Source: an uncultured Blautia sp. (GTDB lineage: Bacteria > Bacillota > Clostridia > Lachnospirales > Lachnospiraceae). Taken from it: a DNA stretch of 33,921 nt. Shown here one piece after another: positions 15,459-23,488 of the stretch. Numbering within the stretch: position 1 is the stretch's first letter; each line of letters begins with the position of its first letter. The position numbers were made by a program, and so were the translations under genes. The notes below the pieces were generated by a model. That model was not told the origin of the DNA, did no database searches, and worked only from the letters and a program-made list of their open reading frames with translations. The stretch covers positions 1-33,921 of the forward strand of contig URHS01000023.1 in NCBI GenBank assembly GCA_900547685.1, written 5' to 3'.

Positions 15459-16234
15459 TACAATTCCACCTCCGTGCTTAAAAAGACCGGTCCATCCTTG
15501 CAAATTCGCTTATTATGTACATGAGAATGATGATCCACCTCTTTTGATTTACATACACATGCCAGACATGCACCCACTCCACATGCCATTCTTTCTTCCA
15601 TAGAAATGTAGCAAAGGATATTATTTTCCTCAGCATAATTCTTGATTGCACGCAGCATTGGTGTTGGACCACAGGCAAAAATCACATCAGCAGTAAGATT
15701 ATTCTCACGAATAGCATCCATAACATTTCCTTTTGTTCCTACACTTCCATCTTCTGTAGCAACTACAAGACGGCCATTTTTTTCTAAATCTTCCTGCAGG
15801 AAAATCTCACTATTACGATAACCGGCAATAATTGTTACATCTGCTTCTGCCTCTTTTGCAGTTTGTACCATTGGAGGAATACCAATTCCTCCACCCATCA
15901 TAAACACTTTTTTCCCTTTGACTTCTTCCATCGGAAATCCATTTCCCAATGGGCCTAAAATATCTATTGTATCTCCGCTTACAAGAGAAGAAAATTCCTT
16001 TGTACCTTCTCCTGCAATTCTATACACAATGCGAAGCATTCCTTTTTCCTTGTCAATTTCACAAATACTGATTGGTCTTGGAAGAATTTTTCCAGAGTCC
16101 TTGCAATACACTGAAATGAATTGTCCCGGCTTTGCCTGTACTGCAATTTCCTCCGCACGAAGCCACAGACTGTAAATATCTGTTGCTATCATTTCCTGAC
16201 TTACCACGGTACTTGTCATTTTTAATTTTGCCAT
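15458..16234 (-). CDS. pyrK: Dihydroorotate dehydrogenase electron transfer subunit
   Basis: PyrK carries FAD and a 2Fe-2S cluster and links PyrDB to NAD. The 258-residue protein shows RPISICEID (FAD contact, about 53-61), GGGIGIPPM (about 112-120) for NAD binding, and the cluster cysteines C218-x4-C223-x2-C226-x18-C245. AAGGAG precedes ATG at 16234. It lies 11 bases after pyrF and overlaps pyrD by one base, fitting a stoichiometric complex. Confidence 0.95.
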   Translation of the reverse strand: MAKLKMTSTVVSQEMIATDIYSLWLRAEEIAVQAKPGQFISVYCKDSGKILPRPISICEIDKEKGMLRIVYRIAGEGTKEFSSLVSGDTIDILGPLGNGFPMEEVKGKKVFMMGGGIGIPPMVQTAKEAEADVTIIAGYRNSEIFLQEDLEKNGRLVVATEDGSVGTKGNVMDAIRENNLTADVIFACGPTPMLRAIKNYAEENNILCYISMEERMACGVGACLACVCKSKEVDHHSHVHNKRICKDGPVFLSTEVEL

Positions 16235-16245
16235 GTTTCTTCTCC

Positions 16246-17175
16246 TTATTTTGCAGCTTCCAATGCTCCTGTAATATCTGCAATCATATCCTCTGCTGCT
16301 GCTCTTGACGCATCTGCAAAGTTTTCTTCTCCGAATTTTGCATATTTTTCCTGTTTATAAGCTGCAATAATTCCACGGGAAGAATTTACAATAGCGCCTA
16401 AACCATCTTCATTAAAGAAATGAACTAAATCTTTACCCTGTCCACCCTGAGCACCATAACCGGGAACAAGAATATAAGCCTTTGGCATAATCTTTCTGAG
16501 TGTTTTGCCCATTTCAGGATAAGTAGCGCCAACAACAGCACCTACATAACTATAATCGTCACCCATGCAGGTTTCTCCCCACTGTGCAACTTTCTCTCCT
16601 ACTAATTCATATACAGGTCTGTCACCTATCATCTGATCCTGAAAATCTCCACTGGAAGGGTTGGATGTTTTTACAAGAATAAAAAGACCTTTCTTTTCTT
16701 CTTTACATACATCAATAAATGGTGTAATACTGTCTGCTCCCATATATGGATTTAATGTAACAAAGTCTTCGTCAAATGGGGCAATTTTATTTGCTCCAAT
16801 CTGTACTTTTCCAATATGACCGGTTGCATAAGCAGCTGAAGTAGAACCGATATCTCCACGCTTAATGTCTCCAATCACCACAAGGTCTTTAGATTTACAA
16901 TAATCTACTGTTTTCTTAAAAGCCATAATTCCCGGAATACCAAACTGTTCATACATAGCAATCTGTGGCTTTACTGCCGGAATTAAATCATAGGTTTTAT
17001 CTACAATTTCTTTATTAAACTGCCAGATTGCTTCTGCAGCTCCTTCCAAAGTTTCCCCAAATTCTTTAAATGCTTTTTCCTGAATGTGTTTTGGAATGTA
17101 GTTTAACATTGGATCTAATCCTACCACAATCGGTGCCTTTGTTTTCTGAATTTTTGCAGTCAGTTTGTTAATCAT
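16246..17175 (-). CDS. pyrF: Orotidine 5'-phosphate decarboxylase, long subfamily
   Basis: OMP decarboxylase makes UMP. This 309-residue protein belongs to the longer PyrF subfamily (the short form has about 240). The catalytic charged network is visible as D103, K105 and D108 in GDIKRGDIGST, with GLDPML at 19-24 and ILVPGYGAQGG near 238-248. It is 40 bases downstream of pyrC, with GGAGG before ATG. Confidence 0.95.
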   Translation of the reverse strand: MINKLTAKIQKTKAPIVVGLDPMLNYIPKHIQEKAFKEFGETLEGAAEAIWQFNKEIVDKTYDLIPAVKPQIAMYEQFGIPGIMAFKKTVDYCKSKDLVVIGDIKRGDIGSTSAAYATGHIGKVQIGANKIAPFDEDFVTLNPYMGADSITPFIDVCKEEKKGLFILVKTSNPSSGDFQDQMIGDRPVYELVGEKVAQWGETCMGDDYSYVGAVVGATYPEMGKTLRKIMPKAYILVPGYGAQGGQGKDLVHFFNEDGLGAIVNSSRGIIAAYKQEKYAKFGEENFADASRAAAEDMIADITGALEAAK

Positions 17176-17215
17176 GATTTTTCCTCCAATAGTTCTTCTT
17201 TCTTACTCTTTTCTT

Positions 17216-18499
17216 TTACTCTTCTATATATGCAATTTCACCATCACAGATTGTCACTTTTACCATACCTTTTACTTTTCTTCCATTAAATGGTGTATTT
17301 TTTCCTTTTGACTCAAATTTATTACTGTCAATTACATATTCTCTCTCAGGATCAATAATCGTAATATCTGCAGGTCTTCCCACTTCTAAGCGACCTCTGT
17401 CTGAATGAATAATCTTTGCCGGATTATAGCTCATTTTTTCTGCCATCTGCAATGGTGTTAAAATTCCCTTGTGTACCAGTTCTGTCATAGTAAGAGCTGC
17501 TGCTGTTTCCAATCCTACTATACCAAATGGTGCTTCTGTCATGGAACGCTGTTTTTCTTCTCTGCTGTGGGGTGCATGATCTGTACTGATCACATCAAAA
17601 ACACCATCTTTTAAACCTTTTACAAGTGCATCTCTGTCTTCCTTTGTACGCAGTGGAGGGTTCATTTTATAATTAGTGTCACCCGCAATCATATCATCAG
17701 ATGTAAGAATAAAATGATGTGGACAAACTTCACCTGTAACAGGAAGATTTTCTTCTTTTGCCAATTCAATCATACGCACACTGTCTTTCGTAGAACAATG
17801 ACATAAATGCAGACTTGCCCCTGTTTCTTTTGCAAGCACAATATCTCTTGCCACAATAATATCTTCTACTGCGTTGCTGATACCCGGAAGTCCCAGTTCT
17901 TTTGACTTTTCATCTTCATTTACACAGCCGCCATTTACCATATTCTGGTCCTCACAATGAGCAAAAACCGGAATATTGTATTTTGCAGCAATTTTCATTG
18001 CTTCTTTATAAAGCTTCGTGTTCATTACAGACTTTCCGTCTTCACTGATTGCAGGAATTCCCGCCTTAATCATATCCTCAATCTCTGCAAGTTCCTCTCC
18101 TTTTTGCTGTTTTGTCACAGCTCCAATCTGAAGAACATGAATAGGCGCAAGTTCTTTTGCTTTGTTGTGTACATAATTTACTCTGTCAGCGCAATCAATT
18201 ACAGGCTTTGTATTGGGCATTGCCAAAATTGTAGTAAATCCACCTTTTGCACCTGCTTTTGCACCTGTTACAACATCTTCTTTATAAGTCAGCCCCGGAT
18301 CACGTAAATGTACATGTAAATCAATCAGTCCCGGCATTACATAGCAGCCTTTTGCATCAATAACTTTTTCAGGTGTTTCCTGACATTCTATTTTTTCTTT
18401 AATTTCCTTAATTACACCATCTTCAACAAGAATATCACCGACTTTATCAGTCTGATCTGATGGGTTTAAAATACGTCCTCTTTTAATCAGTATTTTCAT
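17216..18499 (-). CDS. pyrC: Dihydroorotase
   Basis: Zinc-dependent dihydroorotase closes carbamoyl aspartate to dihydroorotate. The 427-residue type I enzyme has H62/H64 in DLHVHLRDPGLTYKED, FAHCED near 180, CHCSTKDS near 235 and the catalytic aspartate in STDHAPHS near 309. It is the first gene of pyrC-pyrF-pyrK-pyrD. Only about 25 bases separate the predicted start site from the ATG, so no PyrR attenuator fits in the leader. pyrA/B (carbamoyl phosphate synthase, aspartate transcarbamoylase) are not in the window. Confidence 0.95.
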   Translation of the reverse strand: MKILIKRGRILNPSDQTDKVGDILVEDGVIKEIKEKIECQETPEKVIDAKGCYVMPGLIDLHVHLRDPGLTYKEDVVTGAKAGAKGGFTTILAMPNTKPVIDCADRVNYVHNKAKELAPIHVLQIGAVTKQQKGEELAEIEDMIKAGIPAISEDGKSVMNTKLYKEAMKIAAKYNIPVFAHCEDQNMVNGGCVNEDEKSKELGLPGISNAVEDIIVARDIVLAKETGASLHLCHCSTKDSVRMIELAKEENLPVTGEVCPHHFILTSDDMIAGDTNYKMNPPLRTKEDRDALVKGLKDGVFDVISTDHAPHSREEKQRSMTEAPFGIVGLETAAALTMTELVHKGILTPLQMAEKMSYNPAKIIHSDRGRLEVGRPADITIIDPEREYVIDSNKFESKGKNTPFNGRKVKGMVKVTICDGEIAYIEE

Positions 18500-18531
18500 A
18501 GATTTCCATATCCTTTCTGATTATTATATAA

Positions 18532-18560
18532 ATAGTAACACACACATTTTCTTTCGTCAA
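18532..18560 (-). promoter_or_regulatory. pyr operon promoter
   Basis: Minus-strand -35 TTGACG (18555-18560) and -10 TACTAT (18532-18537) with a 17-base spacer, back to back with the cspA promoter. Leader to pyrC is short. Confidence 0.6.
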
Positions 18561-18573
18561 TTACACTTTTCCC

Positions 18574-18602
18574 TTGACTTTTACACATCAAAGGAATATA
18601 CT
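18574..18602 (+). promoter_or_regulatory. cspA promoter
   Basis: -35 TTGACT (18574-18579), 17-base spacer, -10 TATACT (18597-18602). The two divergent -35 boxes (pyrC and cspA) are only 13 bases apart. Predicted start near 18609, giving a leader of about 130 bases. Confidence 0.75.
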
Positions 18603-18632
18603 TACTATGTCAAAGATATATTGGATATTAGT

Positions 18633-18704
18633 ATTAAATGGTTTTTAGAGAGAGTATTATCATTTTTATACATAATATTATCTCTAAAGACCATTTAATT
18701 TTTT
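18633..18704 (+). ncRNA. Long terminator-like hairpin in the cspA leader
   Basis: Bases 18633-18660 pair with 18672-18699: ten perfect pairs (ATTAAATGGT/ACCATTTAAT), nine more with one G-U, and after one mismatch eight further pairs, about 27 in all, around an 11-base loop. Six T (18699-18704) follow at once. It sits between the only promoter I can see and the cspA ribosome site, so it may be a transcription attenuator, a cold-responsive RNA switch, or the end of a separate small RNA of about 95 bases. Confidence 0.65.
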
Positions 18705-18738
18705 ATCCAGCCATTTTTATTTTTATGGAGGTAACACT

Positions 18739-18939
18739 ATGAACAAGGGAACTGTTAAATGGTTCAACGCAGAAAAAGGATACGGATTTATTACAGGAGA
18801 AGACGGACAGGACGTTTTCGTACATTTCTCTGCAATCAATGGAGAAGGCTTCAAATCTTTAGAAGAAGGTCAGGCTGTAAGTTATGATTTAACAGAAGGC
18901 GCTCGCGGAATGCAGGCTGCTAACGTTGAAAAATTATAA
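18739..18939 (+). CDS. cspA: Cold-shock protein, CspA family
   Basis: A 66-residue single cold-shock domain that binds single-stranded RNA or DNA and melts structure. RNP1 is KGYGFI at 13-18 and RNP2 is VFVHF at 26-30; W8 and F9 are in place. A GGAGG lies 8 bases before ATG. A strong terminator follows. It is monocistronic, with a structured leader that the protein itself might act on (inference from E. coli Csp antitermination). Confidence 0.95.
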   Translation: MNKGTVKWFNAEKGYGFITGEDGQDVFVHFSAINGEGFKSLEEGQAVSYDLTEGARGMQAANVEKL

Positions 18940-18974
18940 TTTTTCGGCATTTAGAATATTCTAATGAGAAAAAG

Positions 18975-19010
18975 GCACCGCTTATGCGGTGCTATTTTTT
19001 TTATTTTTTT
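18975..19010 (+). terminator. cspA terminator
   Basis: GCACCGC-TTAT-GCGGTGC (18975-18992), a perfect 7-bp stem, followed by TATTTTTTTTATTTTTTT. Confidence 0.92.
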
Positions 19011-19068
19011 AACCAACCGCACATCTCATGTTTTCCAAACGTTATACATATTGAAAGGAGGTTCAGGA

Positions 19069-19527
19069 ATGTCCATAGATTTAGAAGAACAATATGATAA
19101 ACTTTATCGCTACTGCTATTTCAAAGTTCACCAACGCGAACTTGCCGAAGATATTACACAGGAAACTTTCCTTCGCTTCTTCGAACATCGTGAATATGCC
19201 AACAACGGACATGCTCTGCGTTATCTGTATACCATTGCCCACAATCTCTGTATCGATGAATATCGCAGGCGTTTTACAGAGCTTCTGAGTGATGAAACAG
19301 CTGCCATTCCTTTTGAAGATAGGCTTCTGACACAAGTTTCTCTAAATACTGCACTCTCTGAACTTGAAGAAAGTGACAGAGAACTGTTGTTGCTTCGCTA
19401 TGTCAATGAAGTGCCTGTTTCTGTTATCAGTAACTTATTGGGAATTTCAAGATTTGCTGTATATCGTAAGGCACGATCTGCTGTAAAAATTTTAAAATCA
19501 AAACTCAGAGAGGAGGATTTCTCATGA
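19069..19527 (+). CDS. ECF-type RNA polymerase sigma factor
   Basis: A 152-residue sigma-70 factor with only regions 2 and 4. Region 2 is about 9-45 (YDKLYRYCYFKVHQ, then ELAEDITQETFLRFFEH), region 4 about 90-140 with the helix-turn-helix VPVSVISNLLGISRFAVYRKARSAV. ATG at 19069 with AAAGGAGG upstream is chosen; an earlier in-frame ATG lies inside the cspA terminator. It overlaps the next membrane protein by 4 bases (ATGA) and leads a four-gene operon with an ABC exporter, so it likely controls that operon in response to envelope stress. I could not find a clear ECF-type promoter upstream. Confidence 0.88.
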   Translation: MSIDLEEQYDKLYRYCYFKVHQRELAEDITQETFLRFFEHREYANNGHALRYLYTIAHNLCIDEYRRRFTELLSDETAAIPFEDRLLTQVSLNTALSELEESDRELLLLRYVNEVPVSVISNLLGISRFAVYRKARSAVKILKSKLREEDFS

Positions 19528-20237
19528 ACCAAAAACTGAAAAAAGCTTTAAAATCCGGTTTTGAACCGCCTGTACCACAAAAAAAAGACTTCTTTCTTGC
19601 ACAAGTAGAAACTCCACCCATTAGTTTCCTTCAATTTTTAACCTTACAACTGGGGTATATCAGAAAATGGATTTGGATATTTTTTATATTTTCTTTTCTT
19701 CTTATGCTAATCGGAACTGCTTATTTAAAGAAAAATATACTTTGGGATATTTCCGCCTTTACTCCTTTGCTGGCTTTATTTCTTATAACGGAAACCCAAC
19801 GTTCAGAATTCTATGGTATGTCTGAATTCGAATTATCCACCCGCTTTTCTTTAAAAAGTATTGTTCTTGCCAGATTAGGAATTATGGGATTATCAACATT
19901 TCTTTTTATATGTCTGCTTACTCCTTTTCTCATTATGAACAGCAGCTTTACTTTTTTACAAATGGGCATATATTTACTCTGCCCTTATTTACTTACTGTT
20001 TTTTGTAGCTTATGGACTGTTCGTAAAATTCATGGGAAAGAATCTATTTACTGGTGTACGGCAATTACTTTTTTCATAAGTGCAAGCGACCTCTTTTTTC
20101 ACCAATCTTATCCTTTTCTTTATGAAAAGCAGAATTTTATCTGGTGGATTATTACTTTCCTATTTCTTGGTACAGGCACAGCAATCCAATGCTATCAAAA
20201 AATACAACAAACGGAGGAATTAACATGGAACTTATAA
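19524..20237 (+). CDS. Multi-span membrane protein, possible anti-sigma or transporter partner
   Basis: A 237-residue protein with a soluble N-terminus (about 1-45, GFEPPVPQKKDFFLAQVETP) and about six membrane helices (48-66, 75-91, 114-137, 144-162, 173-190, 203-222). It is translated directly after the sigma factor (overlap ATGA) and its end overlaps the ABC ATPase by 13 bases. Position suggests that its cytoplasmic N-terminus holds the sigma factor, or that it is an extra permease subunit. I recall similar proteins in Lachnospiraceae next to the same gene set, but no named domain. Confidence 0.65.
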   Translation: MNQKLKKALKSGFEPPVPQKKDFFLAQVETPPISFLQFLTLQLGYIRKWIWIFFIFSFLLMLIGTAYLKKNILWDISAFTPLLALFLITETQRSEFYGMSEFELSTRFSLKSIVLARLGIMGLSTFLFICLLTPFLIMNSSFTFLQMGIYLLCPYLLTVFCSLWTVRKIHGKESIYWCTAITFFISASDLFFHQSYPFLYEKQNFIWWIITFLFLGTGTAIQCYQKIQQTEELTWNL

Positions 20238-20932
20238 TTGACAGAGTTTCAAAACAATATAAAAATAAATTTGCGGTAGATCAGATTTCTATTAATTTAA
20301 AAAAAGGTGTACATGGATTACTGGGGGCAAATGGTGCAGGAAAAACAACCCTTATGCGAATGATTTGCGGTATCTTAAAACCAACCAGCGGATCCATTTC
20401 TTTTGACAGAATTGATGTAAGCAGAGAAGATTATCGCTCTATGCTTGGATATCTCCCACAGGATTTTGGATATTACCCAGAATTTACAGGTCTGGATTTT
20501 CTCCTTTATATGGCAGCCTTAAAAGGTATTTCAAAAACACAGGCAAAAGTAAAAGCAAAAGAACTTCTACAACTTGTAGATTTACAAGAAGTTGCAAAAA
20601 AGAAAATAAAAACTTACTCAGGAGGAATGAAACAACGGTTAGGAATTGCTCAGGCTCTTTTAAATAATCCCAAACTGCTTGTTTTAGATGAACCTACTGC
20701 CGGCTTAGATCCAAAAGAACGTGTACGTTTTCGTAATTTAATCCAAGATTTAGGTAAAAACTCCATTGTACTGCTATCTACACATATTGTATCTGATGTC
20801 GAATATATTGCCGATGATATTTTAATGATGAAAGACGGACAGTTAATTTATTGGGGTAAATGGAACGAAACAAAAGAAAGTCTGGAAGATTTTTATTTAC
20901 AGCAATTTAGCGAGGGAGAAAAAAATGAATAA
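20225..20932 (+). CDS. ABC transporter ATP-binding protein
   Basis: A 235-residue ABC-2 type ATPase. Walker A GANGAGKTT is near 39-47, the signature SGGMKQRLGIAQAL near 130-143, and Walker B LLVLDEPTAGLDP near 150-162; the D-loop and H-loop (STHI) follow. The best start is ATG at 20225 with GGAGG, inside the end of the previous gene. It pairs with the split permease downstream for export of an unknown substrate (peptide, antibiotic or lipid). Confidence 0.9.
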   Translation: MELIIDRVSKQYKNKFAVDQISINLKKGVHGLLGANGAGKTTLMRMICGILKPTSGSISFDRIDVSREDYRSMLGYLPQDFGYYPEFTGLDFLLYMAALKGISKTQAKVKAKELLQLVDLQEVAKKKIKTYSGGMKQRLGIAQALLNNPKLLVLDEPTAGLDPKERVRFRNLIQDLGKNSIVLLSTHIVSDVEYIADDILMMKDGQLIYWGKWNETKESLEDFYLQQFSEGEKNE

Positions 20933-22134
20933 TTTATATCTACTATATCGTTATGAATTAAAAAAAATGTTTCAAAGAAAAATTGTATGGCTTACTGTTA
21001 TGGTTTGCATGATTGTCACTGGTTTTTCTATACTCAGTGGATTAATCGGTGCATATTATGTAGATGGTGTAAAAGTAGACACCCACTATCATATATTTCA
21101 AACAGACCAGTCTTACCAAAAAGCATTAAGCAACAGAAAAATTAATCAATCACTTTTAGAGGAAATGGTAGCAGGGTATGAAAAAATACCTCAGAAAGCT
21201 GATCGCTATATTACAACGGAAGAGTACCAAAAGTATGCTCGACCTTATAGCGGAATTTTTAGTTTTGTAAAAAAATGCAACCTATATGAATGATAACGAA
21301 ATCATGAACTGGATTCCCAGTGAAACAGAATTATATCAAAAACGCTTTGATATCATACAAAAAAATTGGGAAAAGATTCATTTATCGGAAAAAGAAAAAG
21401 CATATTGGACTAATCAGGAAAATACATTGAAAATCCCGTTCATCTATGCAGATACCGCAGGCTATTCCACCTTATTACGCTCCTTTTCCAGAATTGGACT
21501 CCTTGTTCTGCTTGCTGTATCCATCTGTGTTGCCAATATTTTTACAGAAGAACATACTCGAAAAACAGACCAGCTTATTCTATGCAGTGTATGTGGCAAA
21601 AACACAGCATATTGGGCTAAAATTTTAACCGGAGCAAGCTTTGCAGTGGGGCTTTCCTTCCTTCTTTCTACTTTTTCATTTATATTAACTGCTTGCTTTT
21701 ATGGTTTGGAAGGTTCTCATGCACCCTTTCAGCTTCTCCTTCCCTCTTACTCTTCTTCAATAACTATAGGACAAGCTGTATTTTGTATGTATGGAATTTT
21801 AATTATAACATCCGCCATCAGCAGTATCATTGTAATGATACTATCAGAAAAACTACGCAGCAGCCTTGCTGCTTTAGCAGTGTCATCTGTATTTCTTATT
21901 CTCGGTATGGTATTCTCTGTTCCTTCACAATATCGAATATTTTCACAAATATGGGAATATATGCCAAACTGCTTTCTTATGCCCAAAAATATTTTTGATA
22001 TACGACTAATTTCTATTTTCGGTCATCTTTTCACTTCATGGCAAGCAGTTCCTATCATATATATTTTATGCAGTATCCTACTTGTCCTAATGGGAAAATA
22101 TGTATACCAGAATTATCAAATCTCTGGAAGATAG
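20925..22134 (+). pseudogene. ABC-2 permease split by one extra A in an A7 tract
   Basis: Frame one (20925-21293, 122 codons) holds the first membrane helix (about 20-45) and the start of the outside domain, ending in the garbled tail KKCNLYE. Frame two (21286-22134, 282 codons) carries the rest of the outside domain and about five membrane helices. Removing one A from the run of seven at 21269-21275 gives a continuous reading (FVKNATYMNDNEIMNW) and a 402-residue permease of ordinary size. It may be a sequencing error, a true null, or an A7 slippage switch. Downstream codons show no further damage, so any loss is recent. It overlaps the ATPase by 8 bases. A terminator follows 12 bases after the stop. 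Confidence 0.8.
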
Positions 22135-22146
22135 ATTTTGCTCAAT

Positions 22147-22185
22147 GAAAATGACCGAGTTGCCAAAAAGCCCTCGGTCATTTTC
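22147..22185. terminator. Bidirectional terminator
   Basis: Perfect 13-bp stem GAAAATGACCGAG (22147-22159) with 22173-22185, between the permease (plus) and nitroreductase (minus) ends. The stem itself ends in A4/T4, giving a T run either way. Confidence 0.85.
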
Positions 22186-22189
22186 ATGT

Positions 22190-22930
22190 TTATAATTTCT
22201 TCCAGTTCTCTATCATTGCCTTTGATGAACGATTCATTTCCATACGAAATTCTGCCTCAAACTTTCTTTTCTTATATCGTTCCAGACGCTCTTTTAACTC
22301 CTCATCATTTACACTCAATTTTCTTTTAAATGACTCTCTTGTTTCTTTTGTATCTTTATCCGGATAAGTATCTGTAAAAACAAGATCTTCTACTTTAAAA
22401 CGTTCCGGCTTTGTTCGATTTTTCTGCTGTTTCGTAGGTCTTCCTAAAACCAGCATAGAAATAGGCAGCACATACTTTGGCAAATTCAAAAGTTTTTGAT
22501 TTTCCTCATAATTTTCCAGAATATCTCCAATATAGCAAGAACCTATTCCCATAGACTCTGCTGCTACGACTGCATTCTGTGCTGCAATCATACAATCCTG
22601 CATAGCTAAGAACAAATCCCCCTCGCCCATTGGTGGAATTGTCATTTCATAGCTTTCTAATACATCATACCATCTCTGATAATCTGCCAGAAATACTAAC
22701 ACTACGGGGGCTTCTGCAATAAAATTCTGATCATCACATCTCTTTGCAAGAATATTTTTAATCTCCTGAGACTGAATATCCAGAATACTAAACAAAGACA
22801 TATTTCCTGCTGTAGGCGCCTGTATTGCTGCCTCTAAAATTAATCTCTTTTCCTCTTCTGTAATCTTTTCATCAGAAAATACTCTTACAGACTTTCTTGA
22901 AAAAAGTTCTTGTATTGTACGGTTCTCCAT
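22190..22930 (-). CDS. Nitroreductase-family flavoprotein
   Basis: A 246-residue FMN-dependent oxidoreductase resembling the NfsA/FRP type. RKSVRVF at 12-18 (FMN phosphate contact), APTAGNM at 38-44 and ESMGIGSCYIGDI near 126-138 are the usual motifs. The C-terminal third (after about 175) is charged and helical, likely a subunit arm. It is followed 17 bases upstream on the transcript by the small membrane gene. Substrate (nitro compound, quinone or flavin) cannot be inferred. Confidence 0.88.
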   Translation of the reverse strand: MENRTIQELFSRKSVRVFSDEKITEEEKRLILEAAIQAPTAGNMSLFSILDIQSQEIKNILAKRCDDQNFIAEAPVVLVFLADYQRWYDVLESYEMTIPPMGEGDLFLAMQDCMIAAQNAVVAAESMGIGSCYIGDILENYEENQKLLNLPKYVLPISMLVLGRPTKQQKNRTKPERFKVEDLVFTDTYPDKDTKETRESFKRKLSVNDEELKERLERYKKRKFEAEFRMEMNRSSKAMIENWKKL

Positions 22931-22947
22931 AAACTCACCCTTTTTAT

Positions 22948-23211
22948 TTATTCTGCTTCCTCAGCAGAAAGTCCTGCCAAATAATCATTTAAAGCATTAA
23001 CATCCATCTCTGTAGTAACCGTTTCCTGTGCTTTATCAGGATCTGGTCTGGTTATTAAATTATATGCAGAATATCCAATCCAACCAATTGCTGCCACACA
23101 AACAGCTGCAATGGCACATTTTTCTAAAAATAAAGTTCTTTTCTCTTTCTTTTGGATTTTTGCACGATTTGCTTTCTCTTCTTTATATCTATCCACTTTT
23201 TCCTGACTCAT
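22948..23211 (-). CDS. Small single-span membrane protein
   Basis: An 87-residue protein: basic N-terminus (1-25, KEEKANRAKIQKKEKR), one membrane helix (about 31-51), then an acidic outside tail (about 57-87). The ATG is preceded by AAGGAG. It is the first gene before the nitroreductase with a promoter at 23264-23293. No function recognised. Confidence 0.7.
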   Translation of the reverse strand: MSQEKVDRYKEEKANRAKIQKKEKRTLFLEKCAIAAVCVAAIGWIGYSAYNLITRPDPDKAQETVTTEMDVNALNDYLAGLSAEEAE

Positions 23212-23263
23212 GTTAAAATCTCCTTATCTTATTCACTTGATTTGTACTTTTTGCAATAATCAA

Positions 23264-23293
23264 ATTATACCACATTTTATAAATCTTTTACAA
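23264..23293 (-). promoter_or_regulatory. Promoter of the small membrane protein and nitroreductase
   Basis: Minus-strand -10 TATAAT (23264-23269) and -35 TTGTAA (23288-23293) with 18 bases between. Confidence 0.65.
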
Positions 23294-23415
23294 TAATCTT
23301 TCCCTATCTCTAACAGCAAACTTATTGTCGTGTTGTATTATAAAAATAAAAAAATAGAATTCCTCTGCTCTTTTTTTGATTTTTGCCTGAAATGGCATTG
23401 AAATGTTTCTATTTG

Positions 23416-23449
23416 CCCGCAAATCTTATAAACAACACAGATTTGCGGG
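23416..23449. terminator. Orphan 11-bp hairpin
   Basis: CCCGCAAATCT (23416-23426) pairs perfectly with AGATTTGCGGG (23439-23449). It lies about 40 bases past the Rpn-family stop on the minus strand, where no T run follows; a T-rich stretch follows on the plus strand. Probably the 3' end of the Rpn transcript or a relic. Confidence 0.5.
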
Positions 23450-23488
23450 TATTTTGACTTGATTTTATGATTAGATACTATTTAGATA

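Noticed and set aside
15459..15503. Longer pyrD start inside pyrK
   Set aside because: Poor ribosome site; the family start is MNTKVKIAG, coupled to the pyrK stop by TAATG.
18500..18531. PyrR attenuator before pyrC
   Set aside because: The leader is about 25 bases, with no room for the PyrR-binding loop and competing hairpins.
18964..19068. N-terminal extension of the sigma factor by 35 codons
   Set aside because: It would translate the cspA terminator; the ATG at 19069 has a perfect AAAGGAGG and matches the family start.
19005..19068. ECF-type promoter (AAC...CGT) before the sigma gene
   Set aside because: AACC and CGTT are present but 22 bases or more apart, too far for the usual 16-17 spacing.
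21265..21293. Programmed -1 ribosomal frameshift at A-AAA-AAA in the permease
   Set aside because: The heptamer is in the right register for -1 slippage, but joining the two parts needs +1 (or -2); -1 reads into a stop within a few codons.
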